Shown here piece by piece: positions 23,860-34,600 of a DNA stretch of 64,000 nucleotides. The notes beneath the pieces are model-generated. The model had not been told where the DNA came from. It saw nothing but the letters and a program-made list of their open reading frames with translations, and ran no database searches. Location: positions 3,605,001 to 3,669,000 of the forward strand of contig NC_088809.1 in assembly GCF_011386835.1 (NCBI RefSeq). The letters are read 5' to 3'. Position 1 is the stretch's first letter; each line of letters starts with the position of its first letter. Both the position numbers and the translations under genes were made by a program. Source of the stretch: Chrysemys picta bellii (Eukaryota; Chordata; Testudines; Emydidae).

Positions 23860-24539
23860 TGGCAGCTCCTCCAGCATGGCCACTGGGTGGGCACCTGTGG
23901 GCAGGGAGTCCCATGGGCAGGGCTGGGGGCAGTTTTCTGATAGGCTTGTCTGAGCTCCTTGACTTTCACGCGGCACTGCTCTGAGTCCCTCTTGTGGCTT
24001 CTCTCCATCATGCCCTTGGAGATTTTTTCAAAAGTTTTGGCATTTCGTCTTTTTGAACAAAGTTCTGCTAGCACTGAATCCTCTCCCCATAGCGATCAGA
24101 TCCAGTACCTCCCGTACGGTCCATGCTGGTGCTCTTTTTCGATTATCGGCCTGCATGGTTACCTGTGCTGATGAGCTCTCTGTGGTCACCTGTGCTCTCC
24201 TGTGCTGGGCAAACAGGAAATAAAATTCAAATGTTCACGGGGCTTTTCCTGTCTACCTGGCCAGTGCATCTGAGTTCAGATCGCTGTCCAGAGCGGTCAC
24301 AATGGTGCACTGTGGGATAGTATTGACCTCTGGGACCTATCGAATTGGGCCACACTAACCCTAATTCGAAATGACAATATCGATTTCGGCGCTACTCCGC
24401 TCGTCAGGGAGGAGTACAGAAATCGATTTTAAGAGCCCTTTATTTCGAAATAAATGGCTTCGTTATGTGGACAGGTGCAGGGTTAATTCGATTTAACGCT
24501 GCTAAATTCTAATTAAACTCATAGTGTAGACCAGGCCTA
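23860..24539 (-). mobile_element. Harbinger-type transposon remnant with Myb/SANT ORF
   Basis: On the minus strand an open frame (23748-24074) contains KRRNAKTFEKISKGMMER and QCRVKVKELRQAYQKT, the Myb/SANT-like DNA-binding domain found in Harbinger transposon accessory proteins and host genes derived from them. The right edge near 24510-24539 (minus strand GGCCTGGTCTACACTATGAG) is a familiar turtle MITE terminus. The left edge is not clear, and the frame degrades after the Myb motif, so this is a dead copy. Confidence 0.65.
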
Positions 24540-25439
24540 AGCTACTACTAACCATACCATGTGATCACTCCTTTTCTGCTATGGGCCCTATTCAGTAGAA
24601 ATTAATTTTCTACAAGTTCTGGCCATGAAAACTCTACTGGCTTCAACTTGACACCTTTGCACACTAATTCTGATTCAGTAAGTAAAACCTCTATGTGCTG
24701 TGAATTGCTTACTTCATCTTTCTTTAGCCTCATCCAATAAATTGTTTCAGAAAATGAAGGTGTGTCTCTCCTAGTGTAAGGATGGTAACTCCTCTGGAAG
24801 ATGTGTTGATCCTCCAATGGACAGAACACAATGACATACTTGTACAGGGAAGGGTTGACCTAATATACAGGAGGAAACCTTAAAGGCAAATACATAGCGA
24901 GATAGTACATGTCTGCTCTAAGAACAGATATTCCCAGGCTCTGCATCCTGATATTCCCAAATAGCTAAGCAGACATTCTAGCCAGCATGGGCACAGGAAG
25001 GGGAGTAAGAGGAGGAGAGTGGTTTGTAACAAATTTTCTTTTCCCCCTTTGGTTGTCTTTGGGAGTTACCAGTGAACTTTGACACAATATTTTCCATGGC
25101 CCACATCTGTTTGCTGATAACAGGATAATCATGTGCAAAATCCAGATCTATTCCATGGCCTCACGGAGCCTCTTTAATGTAAAATTTGTATATTGTGGTC
25201 ATTGAATAGGATCCTATGACGTTACCTTGTTCTTGTTGGAAATCCAATTATTAAATCTAAAATCCATGCATCACCTGACCATTATATTTCTGTTATGTAG
25301 TATCTTCAGTGGGTATTTACCTCAGTGGAGTTGTATTTAATTGCACCTTATGTGGTTACACCTTAAATACTTAGTCATTTGCATCCAGTTAAATAAATGC
25401 CAACTAAAATCATCCCTTATTTTAAAGTGGCTGCAGGTA

Positions 25440-25778
25440 ACGTGACCGGACCATGATTATCACCACGACTGATGATAACTGCCTACAAGTATTTGAAGGG
25501 TGGAAACAAACAAGGGAGAAGAACTGTTCTGAGATTAAATTAAGACAGAGAAAATTTAGGCTGAATGCTATTAAAAACTTCCTCTTGGTGTGCTCCATTA
25601 GGCTGTAACATAGTCTCGCAAGGGAAACGAAAGAAGCGCCATAACTCAAGACATTTTAAATTAGGCTGGAAAAAGTACTAGAAAATAGGTGGTAGGGAAC
25701 AATCTTATATTGCCTAAGGGATGGACTAAGTGAGCCAATGGAACTTTTCGCTCTCTAATGTGTCTATGATTTTGTGAA
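25440..25778 (+). repeat. CR1 LINE 3' region, forward
   Basis: TAGGCTGAATGCTATTAAAA and ATGGACTAAGTGAGCCAATG then TGTCTATGATTTTGTG follow the order of a CR1 3' UTR and tail on the plus strand. Confidence 0.6.
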
Positions 25779-25908
25779 AAACCACATCATTGTTAATAAT
25801 AATACCTAGCAATTAAATAGCCCTTTACACCTACACAGCGCTGTAAAAACATTAGCCAATTAATATCTAAGAAGATCAGCTGAAAATTCCAAGGTTACAC
25901 AATGATTG

Positions 25909-27110
25909 TGTAAGTGGGGGGAGTGGTTTCACTATTGTGGGGAACTTTTCTGGCTTATACACTACCCCTCTGAAATTGGCTATTGAAAGGATCTGAGTCC
26001 TCGCTCCCCCTCATTTTACTGAGGCCTGCCTGACCTCGAGAGCTCCCCTTCCACTCTCCTGTATGGCAGAGTCCTTGTAATCCCGACAAGGCTGGGGCCA
26101 GGATTCCTGGGTGACCAATCCCCAATCTTATTGTGGTCATTTAGGACAGGGGCTAGGGTGCCTCCACTCCAGGGTACTCTCTCTGCTCTGGACATGTCCC
26201 TGATCCACTGATCGTTGCATACAGTTCAAAGCAAATGCAATTTATTAAACAGAAACCAATTAAAAAAACTAAGGAAAAAATGGGAAAGGTTAAAGGAAAA
26301 CACATCACCCCAGCACGGGGACACCACAAACAGCCGTCTCTGGAATGTCAGGGCAGTTCACAGTCTGTTCCTCACATGTCCCAGGCCCTGGCAGTGCTGC
26401 AGGTCAGACACTTGCTCTGGCGATGGCCATATGCCCTCAGGCACTAGATAGCAGGGCCTTTCTCCCCAGTATTGCCCCTCCTCAGTACCAACTAGACTCA
26501 TAGAATATCCGGGTTGGAAGGGACCTCAGGAGGTCATCTAGTCCAACCCCCTGCTCAAAGGGGGACCAATCCCCAGACAGATTTTTGCCCCAGATTCCTA
26601 AGTGGCCCCCTCAAGGATGGAACTCACAACCCTGGGTTTAGCAGGCCAATGCTCAAACCCCTCAGCTATCCCTCCCCCCATCAGGGTTATGATCCCCCTT
26701 CAAGTTCGGCCTGCAAGGCCTCTTGGCTGGGGGTGTCTCCTGGCGCTGGGCCCTTTGCCCAGCAACCCCCTCACTTTGCCCAGCTGCTCAGCGCACCTGC
26801 CTCCAGCTCGGCTCTCTGGGCTGCTCCCCGGCTCGGCTCAGCTCAGCCTCCTGCTCTCGCCTTACCTCAGCCCCGCTCTGGCTTAGGCAGCTCCAGCTCA
26901 CACAGAGGACGGGACCCCCAACCTCTGACTCCTTCATTGGCCTGCCTGCTCTGTCAGTCAGGCTGACCTAGAATGTTGGCCTCTCCCCATTGGCCCTGAG
27001 AACTGTTAGTCTGATTTCTCATTGGCCTTTCCCCTTTCTTCTGGTACTGGGAGGTGGCCAACCAAAAAACCCCCACTGAGTGTCAGTAAGGGACCAACAG
27101 TCCCCTTACA
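25909..27110 (-). mobile_element. Probable degenerate solo LTR, split by a CR1
   Basis: Read on the minus strand it opens TGTAAGGGGACTGTTGGTCC. It has three CCAAT boxes (plus-strand ATTGG at 26936, 26989, 27021), a GC-rich U3-like block, and an AATAAA (plus-strand TTTATT 26241-26246) with the spacing expected of U3-R. The left boundary at TGTAAG (25909) is tentative and no clean target duplication is seen. A CR1 at 26496-26690 interrupts it. No internal retroviral genes are present. Confidence 0.4.
26496..26690 (-). repeat. CR1 LINE 3' end
   Basis: GACTCATAGAATATCCGGGT followed by TGGAAGGGACCTCAGGAGGT and ATCTAGTCCAACCCCCTGC is the classic reversed sauropsid CR1 3' end. It is nested inside the LTR-like segment. 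Confidence 0.93.
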
Positions 27111-27539
27111 ATGGTAAATTTCAGAATGAAGATACACCCCACCCTCACTATAAATTCTACACCATGGGCATTTGTAGAATTAACAAAACTTTAAAGTGAA
27201 AAGAAAACTCCATTGCCAAGCCATCCTCTTCAGACAACGCAAACCAGCATTTTTCTATTCCTCACTAAGCCAGGTGGCTCCATGGCCTTTACCGGTTTTA
27301 ACTGTTAGTCAGCTGATGGGCAGCAAGAGATAACAAACCTACCCAATTAGGGAATTCAAAGGAAGTCTCCCAGTGGCTCACTCAGTATTCAGCCTGTCTC
27401 AGCTAGAGGGAAGTCCTTCTTTTCAAATCTGATGCAGTAGGTTTAGCCCAGGCATTTCCTTTTATTCCAAAGGGGGAATGCACATAGGAAATCACACAAA
27501 GCAAAAGGATTACTCAGCTGCCTGACATTAGCATGCAGT

Positions 27540-28110
27540 TAGTCAGAGATGAAAAACCAGTAGTGTATAAATGGGGTGGAGGGAGGTCCAGAGAGGCCAT
27601 CTAATGATAAAATAATTTTGACTGCGTGGGACCAAAGGTACAGGAGCATTATATTTTTAGAGAGAGTGTTATTAGAATCTGGTCATTCAAGCAGAGTCAA
27701 GTGTGCAGATTGTTATTAGAGAGACAAGGTGAGTGAGGTAATATCTTTTCTTGGACCAACTTCTGTTGGTGAGAGAGACAAGCTTTGAGCCACACAGAGA
27801 TCTCAAAAGCTTGTCTCTCTCTCATCAACAGAAGTTGGTCCAAGAAAAGATATTACCTCACCCACCTTATCTCTCTAATATCCCGGGATGGACACGGCTA
27901 CAGCTACACTGCATATAGTTTGTTATTGTCATTCTTCTGGTTACAGTCACTGCAGTTAAGAATCTCAGAAATACTAATTATTCAGGGATCTGTTGTCCTT
28001 TACACGTGAAATCAGATGAAACATACCAAAACAAGCTAAATCCAGATTTTTAGCATTCATCAAAGTTCTTCTCCCCACCTTTCTCCATGTAAAAAATGCC
28101 ACATGGTTGT
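27540..28110. repeat. Diverged repeat copy A (partner at 32060-32400)
   Basis: Words such as GTCAGAGATGAAAA, TCATTCTTCTGGTTACAGTC and CAAAACAAGC...CCAGATTTTTAGCATTC recur in the same order at 32060-32400. Copy A is interrupted by the palindrome at 27721-27912. The family is unknown to me. Confidence 0.55.
27721..27912. repeat. Long palindromic foldback repeat
   Basis: The arm GAGACAAGGTGAGTGAGGTA...GAGAGAGACAAGC (27721-27783) is followed after about 25 bases by its near-perfect reverse complement (about 27806-27872). Outside the arm comes ATATCCCGGGATGGACACGG. It could form a stem of about 65 bp. Confidence 0.85.
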
Positions 28111-28719
28111 AGATGTTTAACAGAACCCCAAATAGGAGGCTGATAAAGCTGAAAAACAGCATTTGTGAGAAAGTCAAGGGCAATTTAGAAGTGTTTTATT
28201 TTCTATTCATTGATTTGCTTTATTTTCACTCCCCGTGTATTGTTTCTCTATTCACCCTAGTATGGCAGCTGAATGCAAAGGCAATATCTGGTATAAGCTA
28301 CAGCCATGTGTCATTTATTTGGATACTGAACACCCTGCATGTATATTTTTAGGAAGTAGATTGTTGGTATCAGGTTTGGGTTGGATATTTTGTCCCTAGA
28401 ATCATCTCTGCACCAAGTTCTTGAGAAACTCTGTCCAGCCAATCGAAAGAGCAAATTATATTGATAGTGCTTTTTATTTTTGGCCATTGAAACATCATTC
28501 AGGAGGATCCCAAATAATTTACAAAGTGTATGGACAGATTTACAATTTAACAAATTATTTCATACAACAGACCATTGCAGCCACTTCTCCAAATCAAGAA
28601 ACTTGCCATAAAGTTTATGAAGGTCTGATAACACAGTCTTTGCTCACTCTCTGTGAAAAGGTTACTGTAATCTCTTTGGCAGGAATGTTACTAATGTTTT
28701 AGAGCAGTGTAACTGGTAA

Positions 28720-29010
28720 TCCCGAAAGGGATTTAAGGGTGAGAGTGGACAGCAAATTATACATAAATTTGCAATATATTATGGCATTAAAAAGGGCAAT
28801 GTAATTTTGGGCTAGATACCCTGAGGTGTCATATTGGAGAGCAAGGAGATAGTAGTCCCTTCTCAATATATCTCTGCTGTGACTGCACCTGGGATACTGC
28901 ATTCAGAGCCAGGTCCCTCATTACCAGAAAGATACTGAAAACTGAAGTGAGTTCAAAGAAGGGCAACAGAAATTTTGAGGGGACTCTTGAGGGACCGATT
29001 TGCAAGGACA
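28720..29010 (+). repeat. CR1 LINE reverse-transcriptase C-terminal remnant
   Basis: GCACCTGGGATACTGCATTC and GAAGTGAGTTCAAAGAAGGG correspond to the RPHLEYCVQF ... ERVQRRA end of CR1-type reverse transcriptase, with stops and frameshifts. It is in sense orientation on the plus strand. Confidence 0.7.
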
Positions 29011-29394
29011 AAAGAAAGGAGTTAATTAACTATAATTTAGCTAAACACTGATTAAGGCAAATATAATCTACAGCAAAAAAAGAGAAAATAATTCACATAA
29101 TAAAAGTAGCTTCAATGAGGTGTAATAGGATTAAATTTAAATAAGGAAATGTAGCCTGTAAATATCATGTAATTCTGATATGTGTATACTGATAATGTAC
29201 ACTCGATTAGTCTGTGGAATTAATTCCTTGTGGAAATGGTGGAAACTCCATCTTTCAGCAAATTTAAGCAAATATTTTTACTGTTGTCACATCTATGGTT
29301 GCATGGGATGCACAGGTTTAATTCCTCACAGCTTTGGTGAACCAAAATCAGTGGATTTGGTTTGAACCTGCTGATGTTCACCTGCAATTATTCA

Positions 29395-29605
29395 TATATT
29401 CCAAGGCCAGAAGGGACCATTGTGATCACCTCTCTGACCTCCTATACAACACAGGCCACAGAACTTCCTCAAAATAATTCCTAGGTCCAATCTTTTAGAC
29501 AAAAATCCAATCTTGATTTTTAAATTGTCAGTGATGGAGTATCCACCACGCTTATGTGAGCTCAAAAACATAAAGAAAAACTTTGTTGCAGTTATTTCCA
29601 CAAAG
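29395..29605 (-). repeat. CR1 LINE 3' end
   Basis: TCCAAGGCCAGAAGGGACCA then TTGTGATCACCTCTCTGACC and ACACAGGCCACAGAAC is the turtle-type CR1 tail in reverse orientation. Confidence 0.85.
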
Positions 29606-30584
29606 GGCCTTTATGGGGTGCAGTTGTTATGAGAAATGAGTATACCAGGTATGATGAATTCTGTGCAGATTTTAACTTTCAGCTTGAAACATGAAACCAG
29701 GTAAGTTTTTTTGGCTTCAGATTTCAACCAAAAAGTTTTTACAGCTCTAACCAACTTTTCATAGTAGAAGGACCATTCTAAAGATTTAGAGGGAAGGTGT
29801 GTATGTGGAGGGCTGCCACAAAGACAGGCATTTTATTATCTCCAAAGCAATTGCATTATCAATTGAAACTGAGATTATTGTCATTTCTGAAATACCCACC
29901 CCTAGTTTTGGTAATCATCATCAAAAGGCTGCTTGAGTCAAATGATAGCAGACTCACTCTGGAGAAAAAGCAGCAGACAGCAAGGCGGGGCACATCCTGC
30001 TTGTGTGTGGCACAATCCCCTGAGCACCTGAATATTGCTCAATTCTTGACTTTTGCCAAGCGTACAAAAAAATGAACACCACAGTGAAGGTTTACCAGGA
30101 GTACAGAGTCATGTTGTAACAGCTCAGGACCTCCCCCAGCCCAAGCTGTGATCTGGTGCATTGCATGTCAGATTTGGGCTATCCAAATCTAGCTGATGCT
30201 TTGAAAGTCTGATTAAATTGCCTCTCATAACCACATCTGATGAACAGTTTTGGGGAGTGGTTAAATATGTTTTAAAAATCTAAGGAAAACAATGGGAGGT
30301 ACTTGCCTAAGTAATTTGTTTTTATTTGTCCCTGAAATAGAAGCACCCAAAAAGCTTGAGGCCAAATTTTCGAACGCATGCATTCAGATTTAATTGCATA
30401 TGCACAGACCCTGATTTACACATGCATATGGGTTTCACCATAAATTGCAGTTTCCATCTGCACAAGCTGGGTGCACATCAAAATTTGCATGTGATTCAAC
30501 AGGCACACTTTTAAATATTGGCCCTTGATGTCTGCAGAATGGTATGACATTTCTCCCACAGATCAGGCTAAGGAAGGACACTTT

Positions 30585-30690
30585 ATTTATTTACTCAATA
30601 ATGCTCAAAATGTGTTAAGTGCTGGACAGACATATAGGAAGACACAGGTTCAGCCCTAACTAGCATACAATCTAAAAAGACAAAAAAACA
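30585..30690. repeat. Ancient interspersed repeat fragment
   Basis: GTGTTAAGTGCTGGACAGAC, ATAGGAAGACACAGGTTCAG and TAACTAGCATACAATCTAA match in order the 41250-41325 segment (acagtgcttt, acatagtgcttgctc, gcttacagtct). Family not certain. Confidence 0.45.
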
Positions 30691-31422
30691 GACAAAGGAG
30701 AAAGGGAAGCACCTTGCAAGCAGCAGATTTGTCAGGGTGATGATTGGTACAAGTCTTGTTAATTCCATGTTGTTCTTTTTATGATGTGAGGACAGAGGGA
30801 ATGGTGTATGTATGCAGGGGGGAGTTAATAAGAACAAAGAACTAGGAAAAAAAAGAAAAACAGGATTAACAGTTTAACTGCTGCCATCATTTTTTATTTA
30901 TTTATTATTATTATTCTCAGTTTATTCAGTTCCCAGCCAGTGCTTGGTGGAGCGAGGGTTAAAAACAACTTGAAGTCAAATTCTGGTGCCACAAATGTCA
31001 ATGGGATTTTTACCACTGATTTCTATTGATACAGGATTTGGCCATCTGTGTCTGAGCATGGGATTGGCAACAGGTGCCTACCCTCATTGCAGGGATTGCA
31101 GTGAAGTTCAGTGATGGGGGGATGGCTCTGGGCACAGGTGGAGATAATTGCACCATCAGGAAGAGAAATCAGCATAAGAAGAGAGGGTGGTGCACTTTTT
31201 TTTAGCAACCTAGCTGATATAGGGAATGAATGCTACCTGAGCTATAGGACTAAGTTTTTTCCTTTCTCTTCTTTGTAGAGCTTTGGCTTTGTGAAGCTAT
31301 TTGTCTTAGGCCATAGGAAGATTGGTTGTAGAATGTAGCAGATAATTAGGGTGCATAGCCACAGCTAGTTTGTGTCAGCCATATGCCTGTCCAATAATGC
31401 TGTGTTCCAAGTTTATTCCTTA

Positions 31423-31600
31423 GAGTCATAGATTCCAAGGCCTGAAGGGACCATAGTGATCAGCTAGTCTGTACACACAGACCATACATACCACCACAAC
31501 ACTAAACAAATGCACTATGTTCACATTCAGTTCTTATACTTTTGTTTTAAAAATAACTTGGTCATTGTTACTGCTTTCACTCCAACTCAATCACAAAAGG
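31423..31600 (-). repeat. CR1 LINE 3' end
   Basis: TAGAGTCATAGATTCCAAGG followed by CCTGAAGGGACCATAGTGAT is the reversed CR1 tail. Confidence 0.85.
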
Positions 31601-32059
31601 TATAACTGAGGGAAGCATAGAGAGCCAATAAGTGCTAGACGCCTCACAGAACATTCTCCACCCCTTAGGGAATAGGGCTTTGTGTTTTCTCCCATTTTGT
31701 GTTCATGGCAAAAATTCTTGAGGGACAAAACCTAAAGGCACAGACGCTATAAGGCTGTGCTGATGATATTGCTAGAGAGCGCTGGTTTGTCTTTTCAATC
31801 TACCAGATTGCATAAAATGGCAGATATTATCCTACTTTGAGATTTCCCTAGAGTCTATTTCCTACTCTACAAAATTCATACACACAGAGTCTAAGGTCTG
31901 CTGCCTTACAACTTAGCTGTGCAAAGTAAAATGCTATTTTCTCTACCCAAGAAACAGGGCCTTACAGGAGCACCTTGCTACCCTTAAAACATTTTTCAGA
32001 ATGGAACTTCTTGTTCTCACAGCTCATATTCATAAACAGACACCTCAGTATGTGCCAGT

Positions 32060-32400
32060 ATTATTCAGTTGGTCAGGGATGAAAAGCTCTTCATGTGTGT
32101 GTGGTAGTATCAAGAGCTGATCCTATGAGAATAAAATTAATAGTGTGGGACTTAAAGGACTTTTATAATAGGGAGAATGTTACTAAAGTTACATAGTTAA
32201 ATAAACAAGTCTACATTATTTTCATTCTTCTGGTTGCAGTTATTGCATCTGAGAATGTATTAAGTGCTGGTTCCTTGGGGATTTCATGCAATGTATATGC
32301 CAAAAAGTCCGAAGCACCCCAAAACAAGTTCAGTCCAAATTTTTAGTATTCCTCAAAGTCCCTTGTTACTTTCCATCCTTCCAAGTAAAAAGAACAAAAT
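32060..32400. repeat. Diverged repeat copy B (partner at 27540-28110)
   Basis: GTCAGGGATGAAAAG, TTCATTCTTCTGGTTGCAGT and CAAATTTTTAGTATTCCTCA appear in the same order and orientation as in copy A about 4.4 kb upstream. Confidence 0.55.
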
Positions 32401-34189
32401 AACTAGTGTGACTTTCAAAAGGGGGCAAACAGAGCAGAAATTGATGAAAATGAGTCAAGTACTACATAAATGTGTGAAATGAACTTTTCTTTTATTATAG
32501 GGTGTTTATATTATTGATGTGAGAAACTGACTACCAAGTCTTTTGATAAATAAAAAATATTATTTGCCAGAGAAAAGATGAATCCATCTCAGCAGGACTC
32601 TAAAGGAATGTACACATTGCATGCATGGAGTATTGTCATGAAAAATAGGAGACCAAACTACACACAGCAAAAATCCTCTACTCTGTTTCAAGCCAGATAT
32701 ATTTGTACTGGATTGAGTAGTCATTCATTATATTGTTTTAAGGGAAAATGAGATGTTTAACCATGTTCATTTATATGATACCTTTTTCATTAGATTTTTT
32801 CTTAAAATGTGGATGTAAGATGCCGTATGAAGGAAAGTGTTATGGAGCAAGATAAGTTTGACGGTATAGAATGGGGTGACATATGTTTTGCCACTACTAG
32901 TGATGGCACAAAAGAAAAGTTTCTTCTGTTGTGGGAGACAGCTGGCTGCTTATACCACAGTTGACTAAAGAGAAATCAATTACATGAATCCCCTCAGTGC
33001 TAGAGTGGGATGTGTTACTGAGAAAATCTGAGTCCAAGAATCGAGAACTTGGTACTAGAAAACAAACTGATAAAATTAGGGACAGTCAAAATCTTGCCTT
33101 AGTTTAACAATAGAAGCACGGTGGGTGGAATTAACACAACTTTTATACCTTCTAAAAGCCTATTATAAACAATGGACCTATCCAGCTGTGCACATAGCAA
33201 GCCTAAGTAGCACTGTGATCTCATTGCTGTCACCTTTATACTCTTTCCTCCATTCTATCTCTAACACTCGCTTGTTGTGTCTTGTTCAGTTTAGTTGTAA
33301 AATCTCAGGGGAAATGATCTTCCTGTTAGTTTACTGTATAAACCAACTGTGTATATTGTAGTAGCACAATCGGGGCCTTTGGGTGCTACTGCAATATATA
33401 TATATAATACTAATAAGATTACAAAATCATTTAAAAAATCCTTTAAAACCATTAGATGTTTTTTCTTTATTATTTGTAGATCCCACCCATAACACACACA
33501 ATGTCCTGAACTGATTTGATTTCCACATGAATAAGGTTAATGCCTGCATACTGAGTGAAAAATGACAAAAGGCTCTTGAAAATCAATTAAATATTGAACT
33601 AAAAGGAATTTGCCAATATTATATGGAAAGTAAGGTTGTGTAAAAATAATGAATTCAAAGGTTAAATTAAGCAGTTTCTCTTACAGAAGGCACTCTTGGG
33701 AATGGAATGCTGACAAGTAATTGAGAGTTATCCTATTTGTTACTTTATTAATGTTATATCTTTTAGACAATGGCTTTCCTTTTAATGAGTCTCTCTTGGG
33801 GAATGGAAAAGCAGAGAGTTAAATATAAAGTTTGACCAATTCCCTTTGTGTTGCATGAGTTTGACTAGGATCATGTCATGGAAAAGCAGAACTGACAATA
33901 CAACACTGATTGTTTGGTTTCTTGCCATATTAGATCAAACTTTCAGAACCTCCCACAGAGGGCTTCTTTTGCTCTGTTTATTCTAGTCCCCACATGTAGC
34001 CCTTTTACTTTGCCCATAGACCACTTGCCAGAGAAACAAAATAAAAGTTACATGTCCAAACAGGATCTATGGTATCAACCTCTAAACTGCAGAATATCTA
34101 CTTTTAAAGTTGCAATCTGAAAGCAATTTTTCATAAGGGATGCATGAATAATTATTCATGCAGTTCTGTCCTTCATGGCATTATCACTG

Positions 34190-34600
34190 ATAAGTGGTAA
34201 AAAGACAACAGATGGGTACAGGCAGACAGATGGCAAAGTACAAGGAAACAATGAAACAAGCATGAGGGGCAGCATGGGAGAAAGTACAAAGGTGCTTGTT
34301 TGAAAATGTAACAAGTGTGTGATAGAGGCTGGTACCATGGCCCCACCTAAGGTAGGAGTTGCCATTTTGATAGGGAATGAGAGAGAGAGCGGGGATAGGC
34401 CATGATAAAGGATCGTGAAAGTGAAGACAAGTATCTTATAAGAATGGCCATACTGGATCAGACCAAAGGTCCATCTAGCTCAATACCTGTCTTCTGACAG
34501 GATACTTCTGTTTGATGTATTAGAGAAGGGGAAGCCAGTGGAGCGATGTGAAGTCTTTCTTCAGACCGCAAATTACTAAACCCAGGAGTTACCTTCTTAA
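34190..34600. repeat. Ancient repeat split by a CR1-like fragment
   Basis: A G/A-rich block, then GAAGGGGAAGCCAGTGGAGC at its right end, resembles the same ancient family as 41180-41690. The segment 34441-34505 (GGCCATACTGGATCAGACCA) is a CR1-like insert related to 2675-3072. Confidence 0.4.

Noticed and set aside
26514..26971. Overlapping Pro/Ser/Ala-rich plus-strand frames
   Set aside because: They run through a CR1 tail and a GC-rich LTR-like segment; composition alone explains them.
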